The notes beneath the pieces are model-generated. The model searched no databases and was not told the origin of the DNA. It worked only from the letters and a program-made list of their open reading frames with translations. Positions 34,026 through 43,400 of a stretch of DNA of 46,195 nt are shown one piece after another. Position 1 is the stretch's first letter. Every line of letters begins with the position of its first letter. The translations under genes and the position numbers were made by a program. The stretch comes from an uncultured Roseobacter sp. (GTDB taxonomy: Bacteria > Pseudomonadota > Alphaproteobacteria > Rhodobacterales > Rhodobacteraceae), in contig CAJXIL010000012.1 in assembly GCA_913054455.1 (NCBI GenBank), forward strand, positions 1 to 46,195, given 5' to 3'.

Positions 34026-34601
34026 ATGGGAAGAAAACGTATTAGAGATATTCGCAACGAAGAACTGATCGAAGCCACAATCGTGGCCGTTCACAAACGA
34101 GGGTACTCTGTTGTTACAATGGCAGAAATTGCCCAGGAAGCTGGCGCATCGGCGGCCTCGATCAACTATTATTTCGGATCCAAGGAAGGCCTGATGGAGG
34201 CCACTATGCGGCATTTGCTGCGAAAATTGCGCATCGCCATGATTGAGGGCTACAGGGCGGCACAGAGTCCCAAAGAGCGACTTTATGCGGTTATGGATGC
34301 CAATTTTTCGGATGCTCTTTTTACCGTACCTCAGTGCAGTATCTGGATGCAGTTCTGGGCGAATGCCCCCTACTCCCCCCGCCTGGCCCGATTGCATCGA
34401 ATCAATCGCACCCGCGTGCGCAGCCATGTGCGCGCGGAACTGGCCAATTTATTACCAGCGGAACGCGTCGAAACCGCCCGCAGCGCCCTGCAGTGCTATA
34501 TGGACGGTGTTTGGCTGGAGGCTGCACAGTCTGAATCCGCAGTAAACGCTAAAACAGCCCGTCACGCGGCCCATCAGGTGGTGGATCTCACCCTGTCCTA
34601 G
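34026..34601 (+). CDS. betI: TetR-family choline-responsive repressor BetI
   Basis: This 191-residue cytoplasmic repressor has an N-terminal TetR helix-turn-helix at about 20-50 (VVTMAEIAQEAGASAASINYYFGSKEGLM). The ligand domain contains BetI-like features, CSIWMQFWANAPYSPRLARLHRINRTR near 95-125 and ALQCYMDGVWLEAA near 155. BetI proteins release DNA when choline is present. The gene is divergent from the BCCT-betCBA series, exactly where expected. No clear Shine-Dalgarno is seen before the ATG at 34026, and a GTG at 34008 would add six residues, so it may be translated from a leaderless or short leader. Confidence 0.88.
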   Translation: MGRKRIRDIRNEELIEATIVAVHKRGYSVVTMAEIAQEAGASAASINYYFGSKEGLMEATMRHLLRKLRIAMIEGYRAAQSPKERLYAVMDANFSDALFTVPQCSIWMQFWANAPYSPRLARLHRINRTRVRSHVRAELANLLPAERVETARSALQCYMDGVWLEAAQSESAVNAKTARHAAHQVVDLTLS

Positions 34602-34711
34602 TCCCCTCGTCTCACACATCTAACCTCGCCTTTTGGACTGGACCATGGACCTCGACCAGCGCGGGTCAAACACATGTCTATCCCGCTTGAAGGTGCTCCC
34701 CTCTGCGCCTT

Positions 34712-35632
34712 CTAAACTTTTGTCGCGGCATCGGGCGGCGTGATTGCCCGCCGTTTTAGCATGGCTTCGCGCCAGGTTATGAAACTGATCGCTGTTAGGA
34801 TCAAACCACCTCCCAAGACAACCCAGATATCCACCGGCTCGGAAAACACCAAGGCGCCGAGCAGCGTCGCCCAGATCAGTTGGAGGAAGGTAACCGGCTG
34901 TGTCACAGTCACCGGGGCTGCAGCAAAGGCCAGCGTCATGGTGAAATGCCCGGCTGTGGCAAAACAGGCCACTGCAAACAGAATGGCCAGCTCTTCCAGT
35001 GTTGGCGTGACCCAGACCGCCAGAGCAAATGGCGCAAGCCCAAGAGTGACCCAGATCGACAGCATTGCCACCACAACCACCGGATTGGTGCCGTCCACGG
35101 TGAACTTTGCCAAAAGGTAGGAGGCGCCAAAGGCCAGAGCCGTGAACATCATGGCGATATGACCAGGCGAGATTTCTCGGAAACCGGGACGCAAGATGAT
35201 CACAGCTCCGATTAGAGCCACCAAGACAGCTGCAATCCGACGCGCAGCGAGCTTTTCCCCCAGAAACATCGCCGCCCCTAGGGTTACATAGATCGGTGAC
35301 AAGTAGTTCATCGCCGTCACTTCAGCCAAAGGGATCTGGGTCATGGCAAAAAACCACAAAATAACACCACCGGAATGAACCAGGCCGCGACTGGCAAACA
35401 GAAACCAGAGCTTTGGCGTCAGGCTTGCCCGGCGTAGACTGCCAACCATGGGGATCAGAAACACCAGGCCCAGGAGGTAGCGTAAAAAGGCTGATTCTGC
35501 GGGGGGAATGCGATGGCCTAGATATTTGACCAGCGCTGTTACCGCCACAAAGCAGAGCCCTGTCGTAAACATCCAGAAAACCCCAATCAGAGGATGCTTC
35601 CCGGTGCCTGCATTTATGTCCTGCCTGTTCAT
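34712..35632 (-). CDS. EamA-family (DMT) permease
   Basis: This 306-residue inner-membrane transporter has ten predicted helices in two EamA repeats (about 15-150 and 160-295). Typical features are PPAESAFLRYLLGL near 42 and the end-of-repeat motif YLSPIYVTLGAAMFLGEKL near 110, repeated as PVTFLQLIWATLLGALVFSEP near 255. Members export amino acids or metabolites, or act on S-adenosylmethionine or riboflavin. The substrate cannot be fixed. The ATG at 35632 is selected to avoid a non-hydrophobic 20-residue extension. The gene stands alone between betI (convergent) and the ArgO-type gene (same direction). Confidence 0.85.
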   Translation of the reverse strand: MNRQDINAGTGKHPLIGVFWMFTTGLCFVAVTALVKYLGHRIPPAESAFLRYLLGLVFLIPMVGSLRRASLTPKLWFLFASRGLVHSGGVILWFFAMTQIPLAEVTAMNYLSPIYVTLGAAMFLGEKLAARRIAAVLVALIGAVIILRPGFREISPGHIAMMFTALAFGASYLLAKFTVDGTNPVVVVAMLSIWVTLGLAPFALAVWVTPTLEELAILFAVACFATAGHFTMTLAFAAAPVTVTQPVTFLQLIWATLLGALVFSEPVDIWVVLGGGLILTAISFITWREAMLKRRAITPPDAATKV

Positions 35633-35758
35633 ATGGGTGACAGAACACCCATTCGCGGCGTCGTACAACCCTTCACAAGTAAATAACCTCACCTGAGAGA
35701 GTCTGCCGCAACGATCACCTCACCCGCAACCTACCGGCGCGCATCCCGCCCCCCCTGC

Positions 35759-36379
35759 TCACATAAGGATGAGTTTTAGCGCAATGGCCCACATGGTCAG
35801 GCCAATCAGAACATCCAAAACCTGCCAGGCACGCGGACGTGAAAAGACCGGTGCCAGTAGGCTCGCGCCATAGCCCAGAGAAAAGAAAAACGTGAAGCTG
35901 GCCAGGATTGCCCCAAAGCCAAAAACCATAGGATCCGCGTATTGCGCCGAGATTGATCCCAGCAAAACAACCGTATCGAGGTAGACATGCGGGTTCAGCC
36001 AGGTGAGGGCGAGTACCGTTGTGAGGACTGGCAAGAGTGGCTTCTCATCGCCCCCCTGCCCGGCCTCAAGCGCCTCGCCGCCGCGCCAAGCCGCCAGAAA
36101 GCTGCGCGCCCCATACCAAATGAGGAAACCAGCGCCACCAAAACGCATCACTGGCTCAAACCAGGGAAAGGCCTGCGCCAAGGACCCAAAGCCCAGAACG
36201 CCAGCGGCAATCAGCAAGGCGTCAGACACAGCGCAGACTAAACAGACCCAAAACAAATGCTGACGGCGCAACCCTTGCCGCAGGACAAAAGCATTCTGCG
36301 CGCCAATCGCAAGAATAAGGCTGAACCCGAGGCCAAAACCGGCAAACAGGCTGGGGGGCAAAGATGTAACGATGGACAT
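35759..36379 (-). CDS. argO: LysE/ArgO-type amino acid exporter
   Basis: This 206-residue inner-membrane exporter has six predicted helices. The LysE/ArgO signature GLGFSLILAIGAQNAFVLRQGLRRQH lies at about 13-38, and NPHVYLDTVVLLGS near 122-135 completes the conserved core. ArgO exports L-arginine (and canavanine), and LysE exports lysine and arginine. The divergent LysR-type gene next door is of the ArgP type, which strongly supports the pair. The ATG at 36379 is chosen because the family signature then begins about 13 residues in; the extension to 36454 would run into the divergent promoter. Confidence 0.88.
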   Translation of the reverse strand: MSIVTSLPPSLFAGFGLGFSLILAIGAQNAFVLRQGLRRQHLFWVCLVCAVSDALLIAAGVLGFGSLAQAFPWFEPVMRFGGAGFLIWYGARSFLAAWRGGEALEAGQGGDEKPLLPVLTTVLALTWLNPHVYLDTVVLLGSISAQYADPMVFGFGAILASFTFFFSLGYGASLLAPVFSRPRAWQVLDVLIGLTMWAIALKLILM

Positions 36380-36475
36380 ATAAGAGCGCTTTCGGTTCGG
36401 TGGTGTTTGATTTTGACTATCCCGCGACTTAAGCGTAGTAAAATTAAAGATCATAACCCAGATTAAGAAACTCTA
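36380..36475. promoter_or_regulatory. Divergent argO/argP control region
   Basis: These 96 bases hold both promoters and are AT-rich (for instance GTAGTAAAATTAAAGATCATAA near 36434-36455). ArgP-type regulators bind an extended AT-rich operator upstream of argO. I see no sharp palindrome. Confidence 0.45.
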
Positions 36476-37381
36476 ATGAAGTTCGATCCCAATCACCTCA
36501 CCGCATTGGCAACAGTCCTGCGCTTGGGCACATTTGAGGCCGCAGCTCATAGCCTATCGGTGACGCCCTCGGCAGTATCCCAACGGATCAAAGCCCTGGA
36601 AGAGCGGGTTGGCACCGCTCTGGTCAAACGCGGCCAGCCCTGCACAGGGACAGAGGCCGGGTTGCGCCTGGCAAAACATGCCGAAGATGTTGCGGTGCTA
36701 GAGGGACTGGTCTCGAACGCCTTGTCCTTGGATCAAAACAGCCAAGACCCGCTGCCCCACCTGCGTCTTGCGGTCAATGCCGATAGCCTGGCCACCTGGT
36801 TCATCCCTGCCTTGGCTGCGACGCCAGGGCTGCTATTTGATCTGGTCATTGACGACCAGGATCACAGCGCCGATTGGTTGAAACGCGGCGAGGTTTCCGC
36901 CGCCATCACCAGCCATTGCGCGCCAGTTACCGGCTGCAACGCTCACCCCCTGGGCGCGATGCGCTATGAAGCAACGGCGAGCCCCGCCTTTATGGACAAA
37001 TGGTTCCGGAGGGGGCTTTCGCCGGAGACACTGGCCCAGGCCCCCTGCCTGATCTTTAATGCCAAGGATGGCTTACAACAGCGCTGGATCCAACGGCACT
37101 TTGGACAGGACATCACCCCACCTGCACATTTCATCCCCTCGACCCAGGGCTTTGCCGATGCCGCAGAGGCGGGTTTGGGATGGGGCATGAACCCAGTGCA
37201 TTTAATTGAGCCCGCGCTCAGATCGGGTGGTTTGGTGCCCCTCCTGCCCAATAGTGCCCTAGAGATTGATCTCTCGTGGCAGGTGAGCCGGGTCATGGCC
37301 TCAGCGCTGGCGCCTTTGACCCGCGCAGTGCTAAGCTCTGCGAAACACTCTCTGATCCAGCCTTCGCGCCCCGGGAATTGA
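36476..37381 (+). CDS. argP: LysR-family regulator, ArgP type
   Basis: This 301-residue transcription factor has an N-terminal winged helix (FDPNHLTALATVLRLGTFEAAAHSLSVTPSAVSQRIKALEERVG, about 3-48) and a LysR effector domain (about 95-295). It keeps features of ArgP/IciA: the start D-x-x-x-L-x-AL, HLRLAVNADSLATWFIPAL near 92 and GLGWGMNPVHLI near 238. ArgP activates argO when arginine or lysine is bound. It is divergent from the exporter with 96 bases between, as in E. coli and Corynebacterium LysG-LysE. Confidence 0.88.
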   Translation: MKFDPNHLTALATVLRLGTFEAAAHSLSVTPSAVSQRIKALEERVGTALVKRGQPCTGTEAGLRLAKHAEDVAVLEGLVSNALSLDQNSQDPLPHLRLAVNADSLATWFIPALAATPGLLFDLVIDDQDHSADWLKRGEVSAAITSHCAPVTGCNAHPLGAMRYEATASPAFMDKWFRRGLSPETLAQAPCLIFNAKDGLQQRWIQRHFGQDITPPAHFIPSTQGFADAAEAGLGWGMNPVHLIEPALRSGGLVPLLPNSALEIDLSWQVSRVMASALAPLTRAVLSSAKHSLIQPSRPGN

Positions 37382-37533
37382 TCCTCCCCACCTCTATGCA
37401 GGAGCGCCCGAACTGATCGCTAGATCCATCCAGAGGCCAGCGCGCCAGGAGTTGCCAAGTTGAAGAACCTCTTGAAGAGAACTCCATCGCCGTTGAAGAA
37501 TGAGCTGATGCCTTCCGACCTCCGGTCACCCAA

Positions 37534-38382
37534 ATGAAAGCTGAGCCACGCAGCCTTGGCGCCAGCCTGCTCTGGCATATTCTGCTGCCACGTGGGTTTG
37601 TGCTGATGCTTTGGTGGGGTGCCAATCAGCTGGTTCAAATGCCGCCCAATCTGGTCTGGACCCTGATCGCAGTGGATTTTCTCTGGCTGCTCTGGCTGAG
37701 CCGGGCCCATCTGCGCGCGACTGATGCCCATATGCTCAGCTCTGGTGCCATGGCCCCCATTTGGGGCGGCTATCTTCTATTGGGGCTCTCCGTTCTGGCC
37801 TCTCTGTCGCTGTGGTGGCAGGCCTTGTTGATCGCCAACCGCCCGCCCGAAGGGCTCAGCTATTCGCAGCAACGCGCCCTGGAACATGCACAGCGTTACA
37901 GCCTGACCCTGTCTCAGGACGGCCAGGCCCTGGTCTTTACTGGGGAGATCACCTTTGGCCTGACCAAGGCCATCAAGGCGCAGTTGCAGCAACACCCAGA
38001 GGTCACGCAATTGCGGCTCACCAGCCCCGGCGGCCACATCTATGAGGCCCGTGGCGCTGCCAAACTTGTTCAGGCTCAAGGGCTTGCGACCTTTGCGCCT
38101 GGGCTTTGCGCCTCAGCCTGTACCTTGATCTTTGCCGCCGGAGAGCGCCGCCAGCTTGGCCCTGACGGGCAGCTTGGCTTTCACGGCTATACCCTGGAAA
38201 TTTTTGGCGGCCTGCCACAGATCGACCTGATGGCGGAACAGCAGAAAGATCGAAACTTTCTGATCTCTCAGGGCGTCCATGCGGACTTCACCGATCAAAT
38301 CTACGCCACCGCGCCAACTGATCTGTGGCGGCCCAGTCCAGATCAGCTCAGGAATGCCGGATTTCTGCGCCACGCCCCATAG
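37534..38382 (+). CDS. Membrane-anchored ClpP-fold protein (COG3904-like)
   Basis: This 282-residue protein has three N-terminal hydrophobic segments (about 18-36, 40-56 and 72-98) followed by a periplasmic or cytoplasmic ClpP/crotonase-like domain (about 120-275). LTSPGGHIYEARGAAKLVQ resembles the SPGG oxyanion strand of SppA/ClpP, and CASACTLIFAAGERR places a possible catalytic Ser between two Cys at the helix start; GFHGY follows as the expected His position. So a serine-protease-like active site may be present, but the Lys or Asp partner is not obvious. It is found as a conserved unknown in roseobacters, as far as I recall. It is followed by a strong terminator. Confidence 0.72.
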   Translation: MKAEPRSLGASLLWHILLPRGFVLMLWWGANQLVQMPPNLVWTLIAVDFLWLLWLSRAHLRATDAHMLSSGAMAPIWGGYLLLGLSVLASLSLWWQALLIANRPPEGLSYSQQRALEHAQRYSLTLSQDGQALVFTGEITFGLTKAIKAQLQQHPEVTQLRLTSPGGHIYEARGAAKLVQAQGLATFAPGLCASACTLIFAAGERRQLGPDGQLGFHGYTLEIFGGLPQIDLMAEQQKDRNFLISQGVHADFTDQIYATAPTDLWRPSPDQLRNAGFLRHAP

Positions 38383-38385
38383 GAC

Positions 38386-38415
38386 AAAAAAGCCTCCGAA
38401 AGATCGGAGGCTTTT
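38386..38415. terminator. Strong bidirectional terminator
   Basis: AAAAGCCTCCGA and TCGGAGGCTTTT pair perfectly around the loop AAGA. It is flanked by A- and T-runs, so it can end both the ClpP-fold gene and yebC transcripts. Confidence 0.85.
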
Positions 38416-38458
38416 GCTGCTGCCCAGTTTCTGGACGGTTGGTTCTAAAAGAGCCAGC

Positions 38459-39199
38459 TCAAAGCTGGTCCATCACCTCATCAGAGGCTTCAAAATTGGT
38501 GGTGACGCGCTGCACATCATCGTCATCTTCCAGGGCATCCACCAGCTTCATCAGCTTTTGCATACCTTCGAGGTCCAGTTCGGTGGTGGTGGTTGGTTTC
38601 CACACAAGCTTGGTGCTATCAGATTCACCCAGCTCTTTTTCCAAGGCGTTGGACACGTCATTCAGGTCGCTGTCTTCGCAATAGATAACATGACCATCCT
38701 CTGTGGATTCCACATCCTCTGCGCCAGCCTCAATCGCGGCCATCATCACCGTGTCGGCATCCCCTACTTCGGCCTTGTAGGTCACTTCGCCTTTGCGATC
38801 GAACATAAAGCCAACCGAGCCGGTCTCGCCCAGGTTGCCGCCATTTTTGGAGAAGGTCGAACGCACGGTAGAGGCCGTACGGTTCTTGTTGTCTGTCATG
38901 GTCTCGACGATGACGGCAACGCCGCTGGGACCATAGCCTTCATAGCGGATTTCATCATAGTTTTCCGCATCGCCGCCTATAGCCTTTTTGATGGCGCGCT
39001 CGATCACGTCCTTGGGCACCGACTGGCTTTTGGCTTCTTTAACGGCCATACGCAGACGCGGGTTTTTATCGACATCAGGGTCGCCCATTTTGGCGGCCAC
39101 GGTGATCTCCTTGGCCAGTTTGGAAAACAGTTTTGACCGCACAGCGTCCTGACGGCCCTTGCGATGCTGGATGTTTGCCCATTTTGAGTGGCCTGCCAT
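38459..39199 (-). CDS. yebC: YebC/PmpR-family protein (TACO1-like)
   Basis: This 246-residue cytoplasmic protein begins with the invariant [19 protein letters not shown] and continues with [27 protein letters not shown] and [15 protein letters not shown]. The domain layout, an N-terminal helical part and two alpha/beta domains, is complete. Members act as transcription regulators or, as shown for YebC and TACO1, relieve ribosome stalling at proline-rich sequences. That is relevant here because a neighbouring region encodes a protein with eight prolines. AAAGGA lies eight bases before the ATG at 39199. Confidence 0.95.
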   Translation of the reverse strand: MAGHSKWANIQHRKGRQDAVRSKLFSKLAKEITVAAKMGDPDVDKNPRLRMAVKEAKSQSVPKDVIERAIKKAIGGDAENYDEIRYEGYGPSGVAVIVETMTDNKNRTASTVRSTFSKNGGNLGETGSVGFMFDRKGEVTYKAEVGDADTVMMAAIEAGAEDVESTEDGHVIYCEDSDLNDVSNALEKELGESDSTKLVWKPTTTTELDLEGMQKLMKLVDALEDDDDVQRVTTNFEASDEVMDQL

Positions 39200-39358
39200 G
39201 GTAGATCCTTTGTATCGTGCATGCTTGAGTTGGCGCTCATATAGCCTGTGGCAGGGGCGGCTTTCAAGCCTGCTGACCGGCAAGCTCAATCGCGACCATA
39301 TCGACACTGAAAACAAGTGTCGCCTTGCCCCTAAAGCGCCAATGGCTAGAGTGACCGT

Positions 39359-41134
39359 ATGACATTTGAACAGACCGCATTATTTGCCATCTTCGCCGCC
39401 GTCTTTGGCATGTTCCTCTGGGGACGCTTTCGTTACGATATCGTTGCCTTTTGTGCGCTGATGATCGCTGTGGTCATGGGGTTGGTGCCCACCAAAGATG
39501 CCTTCTCCGGTTTTGGCCATCCGGCGACATTGGTTGTGGCACTGGTGCTGATTGTCTCAGCTGGATTGGTGCGCTCTGGCGCGGTTTTTTTGATCACTCG
39601 AACACTGGTGGACAGCGCCCGTGCCCTAGGGCTGCATATTGCCTTGATGGGTGGCGTAGGAGCGGTCCTGTCTGCCTTTATGAACAATGTCGCCGCCCTG
39701 GCACTGCTGATGCCGGTGGATATCCAGACCGCCCGTAAGGCCGGACGCGCGCCGCGGCTCAGCCTGATGCCGCTGTCCTTTGCCACCATCCTGGGCGGCA
39801 TGGCAACGCTGATCGGCACTCCACCCAATATCATCATCGCTTCGATCCGGCAGGAAACCGTGGGCGAGCCTTTTGCCATGTTTGATTTTGCCCCTGTCGG
39901 CGGGATTGCGGCCCTATCTGGGCTCGCCTTTGTCGCTCTGATTGGCTGGCGATTGATCCCACAGCGCGAGACAGAGACCGGCAACTCAGAGGCGCAATTG
40001 GCCGATTACATTGCAGAACTCACTGTTCCAGACGGATCCAAGCTGATCGGGGAACGCCTTGGTACGCTCGACAAGGAGGCCGAGAAGGCCGATATCGCCA
40101 TTCTCGGCCTCATCCGGGATGGCAAGCGCCGCTATGGCCGCTCAGCTGGGGCGGTGCTTCAGGCCGGTGATACCCTGGTGATCGAGGCCACGCCCGAGGC
40201 CCTGGATGAGTTTCGCACCTCGCTTTCCCTCGATTTCTCTGATGCCGCCCGCCAAGAGAAGCTCACCGCCGCCGGTGAAGGTCTTGAAGTGATCGAGGTG
40301 GTAGTGCCCGAAACCGCCCGCATCAATGGCCGCTCAGCCCAGGCGGTGGGGTTAGCCTGGCGGCAAAGTACAGTTCTGCTGGGCCTGTCGAGACAGGGGC
40401 GGCGCCTGACCAATCATATCCGCCAGACCGAAATCGAGGCTGGGGATATCCTGCTGCTGCTCTGTCCACGTGATCGTGGCGCCGATGTAACGGAATGGCT
40501 GGGCTGTCTGCCCTTGGCTGAGCGTGGCCTGGCAGTGACTGCCAATGACAAGACTTGGGCCGCGATTGGGATGTTTGCTTTGGCCGTGCTCGCCGCGTCT
40601 TTGGGGCTGGTCTATTTGCCTGTGGCCTTGGGGCTGGTGGTGGTTGGCTATGTGCTGATCAAGGTGCTGCCAGTGGCGGAAATCTACGATCACGTGGAAT
40701 GGCCGGTGGTGGTGCTCTTGGGGTCGATGATCCCGCTAGGGGCTGCCCTCGACTCATCCGGAGGAACCGCCCTGATCGCAAATGGTTTGATTGACCTCAC
40801 TGCAGGCTTGCCCTCTTGGATGGTGCTGACGGTTCTGATGGTGGTCACCATGACCCTGTCGGATGTATTGAACAATACCGCCACGGCCATTGTTGCCGCC
40901 CCGGTTGGCATCCAGATGGCCAACACGCTGGGGGTCTCACCGGATCCGTTCTTGATGGCGGTCGCAGTCGCGGCCTCTGCCGCCTTCCTCACCCCCATTG
41001 GGCATAAGAACAACACGCTGGTCTTGGGCCCTGGTGGTTATCGCTTTGGCGACTACTGGCGCATGGGTCTGCCGCTGGAGGTTCTGGTGATTGCTGTTTC
41101 GATTCCCTCCATCTTGATCTTCTGGCCCATGTGA
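39359..41134 (+). CDS. SLC13-type permease with two RCK_C domains
   Basis: This 591-residue inner-membrane transporter of the DASS/SLC13 (ArsB-NhaD) superfamily has hydrophobic segments at about 5-190 and 395-590. Between them lie two cytosolic RCK_C (TrkA-C) domains at about 210-290 and 300-385, with [13 protein letters not shown] and [21 protein letters not shown]. The two membrane halves each contain a helix-hairpin motif ([14 protein letters not shown] near 105; [13 protein letters not shown] near 503). Substrates in this subgroup include sulfate, dicarboxylates and other anions; none can be assigned. The RCK_C domains suggest regulation by a nucleotide or ligand. A second protein of the same layout is encoded at 43401-45179. 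Confidence 0.88.
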   Translation: MTFEQTALFAIFAAVFGMFLWGRFRYDIVAFCALMIAVVMGLVPTKDAFSGFGHPATLVVALVLIVSAGLVRSGAVFLITRTLVDSARALGLHIALMGGVGAVLSAFMNNVAALALLMPVDIQTARKAGRAPRLSLMPLSFATILGGMATLIGTPPNIIIASIRQETVGEPFAMFDFAPVGGIAALSGLAFVALIGWRLIPQRETETGNSEAQLADYIAELTVPDGSKLIGERLGTLDKEAEKADIAILGLIRDGKRRYGRSAGAVLQAGDTLVIEATPEALDEFRTSLSLDFSDAARQEKLTAAGEGLEVIEVVVPETARINGRSAQAVGLAWRQSTVLLGLSRQGRRLTNHIRQTEIEAGDILLLLCPRDRGADVTEWLGCLPLAERGLAVTANDKTWAAIGMFALAVLAASLGLVYLPVALGLVVVGYVLIKVLPVAEIYDHVEWPVVVLLGSMIPLGAALDSSGGTALIANGLIDLTAGLPSWMVLTVLMVVTMTLSDVLNNTATAIVAAPVGIQMANTLGVSPDPFLMAVAVAASAAFLTPIGHKNNTLVLGPGGYRFGDYWRMGLPLEVLVIAVSIPSILIFWPM

Positions 41135-41253
41135 TCCCCACATTGCATGGATTTCACTGCCGCCGGAGCAAAGGCTGACCCAACGACAAAGCGCCGAAGG
41201 AATTGCCCTGAGCCACAGGCTGCGCGTAGGCTGGGAAAAACCGGGAGGCGCAG

Positions 41254-42927
41254 ATGACAGCGGATAGTACAGACACCCATGCAGATGTGATCATTGTAGG
41301 GGCTGGCATTGCCGGGCTCGCGGCCGCCTGCGAGCTGGGGGACCGTGGCAAGCGGGTGATACTGCTGGACCAGGAGCCTGAGCAGTTTCTCGGCGGACAG
41401 GCCCATTGGAGCCTTGGCGGGCTCTTTATGATCGACACCCCAGAGCAGCGGCGCATGGGTATCCGGGACTGCCATGATCTGGCGCGACGCGATTGGTTGG
41501 GCAGTGCGCAATTTGACCGCGCCGAAGACGACTGGCCCAAACAATGGGCCCGAGCCTATCTGGACTTTGCTGCCACTGAAATGCGCCCCTGGCTCCATGA
41601 GATGGGCATGCGCTGGTTTCCCATTGTTGGTTGGGCCGAGCGGGGCGGCAGCACCGCCGAGGGTCATGGCAATTCGGTACCACGCTTTCATGTGACCTGG
41701 GGCACCGGCCCCGGCGTTGTCGCTCCTTTCGCTGCCCGGCTGCAGGCCCATGTTGCAGCTGGCCGCGTGATCACCCGGTTTCGCCATCAGGTCAGCCATA
41801 TTATTGTTCAGGCAGGCGAGGTCAAAGGCGTTTCAGGCGAGGTTCTGGCGGCCGATCCGGCGCCACAGGGCGCAAGGACAAACCGGGATGAGATAGGCGA
41901 ATTCGAGGTCTACGCCCCCTCGGTTATCGTGGCCTCGGGCGGGATAGGCGGAAATTTTGAACTGGTCCGCAAAAACTGGCCCCGTGACCGCCTGGGGGAG
42001 CCGCCCAAAACCATGGTGGCCGGGGTGCCCTTCCACGTCGATGGGCGCATGATCCCCATCGCCGAATCCGCGGGGGGCCATGTGATCAACGGTGACCGCA
42101 TGTGGCACTATACCGAAGGGCTGCGAAATTGGGACCCGATCTGGCCCAACCACGGCATTCGTATCCTGCCGGGGCCGTCGTCGATGTGGTTCGATGCACT
42201 TGGGGACCGGCTGAAGGCACCTTTCCTACCGGGATTTGATACCCTGGGTACGCTGAAGGAAATTCTTAAGACAGGGCATGATTATAGCTGGTTCGTTTTG
42301 AGTCAGAAGATCATCGAAAAGGAATTTGCCCTTTCAGGATCAGAGCAGAACCCCGATCTGACCTCGGGCAAATGGATGGAAGTGCTCCGCTCCCGCCTGA
42401 TGTCACGTGGCGGTGCGCCCGCACCGGTAGAGGCCTTTAAGAAACACGGGAAAGACTTTGTTGTCGCTGACACTCTGGCCGAGCTGGTCGAGGGTATGAA
42501 CCGCATTGCCGAGGTGCCGCTGGACGAGACCCATCTGCGCCGCCAGATCGAAGCCCGCGATGCCCAGGTCGACAATGCCTTTGCCAAAGACGCCCAGGTG
42601 ATCGCAATCAACGCTGCCCGCAACTATCGCGGCGACCGGTTGATCCGTACAGCAAAACCCCATCGCATTTTGGATCGCAAGAACGGACCGCTGATCGCAG
42701 TGCGGCTCAACATCCTGACCCGCAAGACACTGGGCGGACTACAGACGAACCTGGAAAGCCAAATGGTGGGGGCTGATGGCACCGCCGTGCCGGGCCTGTT
42801 TGCCATTGGTGAGGCAGCAGGTTTTGGCGGCGGCGGCTATCACGGCTATAACGCGCTGGAAGGCACGTTTCTGGGCGGCTGCCTGTTCTCCGGTCGCCAG
42901 GCGGGACGTTCTTCCCTCATTGCCTGA
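41254..42927 (+). CDS. FAD-binding dehydrogenase, KstD/fumarate-reductase-like
   Basis: This 557-residue flavoprotein has an N-terminal FAD Rossmann motif, DVIIVGAGIAGLAAACELG near 10-28, and ILLDQEPEQFLGGQAHWSLGG near 38-58 for flavin pyrophosphate contacts. The C-terminal FAD-binding half has GLFAIGEAAGFGGGGYHGYNALEGTFLGGCLFSGR near 512-546. The layout matches the COG3573 group of predicted oxidoreductases related to 3-ketosteroid dehydrogenase and fumarate reductase flavoproteins. No signal peptide is seen, and the substrate is unknown. GGGAGG sits eight bases before the ATG. It follows the SLC13 gene by 119 bases on the same strand and could be co-transcribed. Confidence 0.85.
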   Translation: MTADSTDTHADVIIVGAGIAGLAAACELGDRGKRVILLDQEPEQFLGGQAHWSLGGLFMIDTPEQRRMGIRDCHDLARRDWLGSAQFDRAEDDWPKQWARAYLDFAATEMRPWLHEMGMRWFPIVGWAERGGSTAEGHGNSVPRFHVTWGTGPGVVAPFAARLQAHVAAGRVITRFRHQVSHIIVQAGEVKGVSGEVLAADPAPQGARTNRDEIGEFEVYAPSVIVASGGIGGNFELVRKNWPRDRLGEPPKTMVAGVPFHVDGRMIPIAESAGGHVINGDRMWHYTEGLRNWDPIWPNHGIRILPGPSSMWFDALGDRLKAPFLPGFDTLGTLKEILKTGHDYSWFVLSQKIIEKEFALSGSEQNPDLTSGKWMEVLRSRLMSRGGAPAPVEAFKKHGKDFVVADTLAELVEGMNRIAEVPLDETHLRRQIEARDAQVDNAFAKDAQVIAINAARNYRGDRLIRTAKPHRILDRKNGPLIAVRLNILTRKTLGGLQTNLESQMVGADGTAVPGLFAIGEAAGFGGGGYHGYNALEGTFLGGCLFSGRQAGRSSLIA

Positions 42928-43400
42928 AAGTCCGTGCCTCTAGCCATACACGACTCCCGGTTTAGGTGCGAAACCATCATCATCGTGCCCCAATGGAAGC
43001 TTAGGAGACTATCCCGTTTTCACTTGCATCAAATATTCCGGAGGAGTGCGACTCTGGCGCGAAGGGGCAGCGTCCCTAGTGTCTACAGAGACTTTGGGCG
43101 ACCCTTTGGGACCATAGAAGACCTACTCTTGCCTTCGCGGTGCCGCCAGTCGACAGATTTAGAATGGCCAAACCAATACCTCTGTCGGCCTCTACACGTT
43201 AGCTCAGGGCCTGGGACAGTAGGGCTATCCCAGAAGCCGTGGCAAACAGGAAAACCAAAAATCCACGTCTAAAACTCATAAATCTACCCTCATCAAATAT
43301 GCCTACCAATTTGATATAGGGCGAAGATTACCAATTTCATCTGGAGGGCCTGACCATCGGCGAGATCCTGCCCGGTTGCCAGTCGCCCCTGGCCTAGGGG
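42928..43400. other. Long intergenic stretch, mostly non-coding
   Basis: These 473 bases separate convergent genes. Composition is lower in GC and no long frame shows typical codon use. The longest plus-strand frame (42934-43272) is rich in Arg, Cys and His and looks random. The only candidate is a 26-residue minus-strand ORF at 43199-43279. The stretch may be the remnant of a lost gene. Confidence 0.5.
43199..43279 (-). CDS. Possible 26-residue membrane mini-protein
   Basis: An ATG preceded by GAGGG at eight bases opens MSFRRGFLVFLFATASGIAL, then LSQALS and a TAA. It has a basic start followed by one hydrophobic helix, as in a membrane mini-protein or a signal peptide left from a decayed gene. 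No other evidence is available. Confidence 0.3.
   Translation of the reverse strand: MSFRRGFLVFLFATASGIALLSQALS

Noticed and set aside
42934-43272. 112-codon plus-strand frame after the flavoprotein gene
   Set aside because: Residue composition is random-like, with many Arg, Cys, His and Trp, and there is no supporting signal. It contains the antisense of the better mini-ORF.
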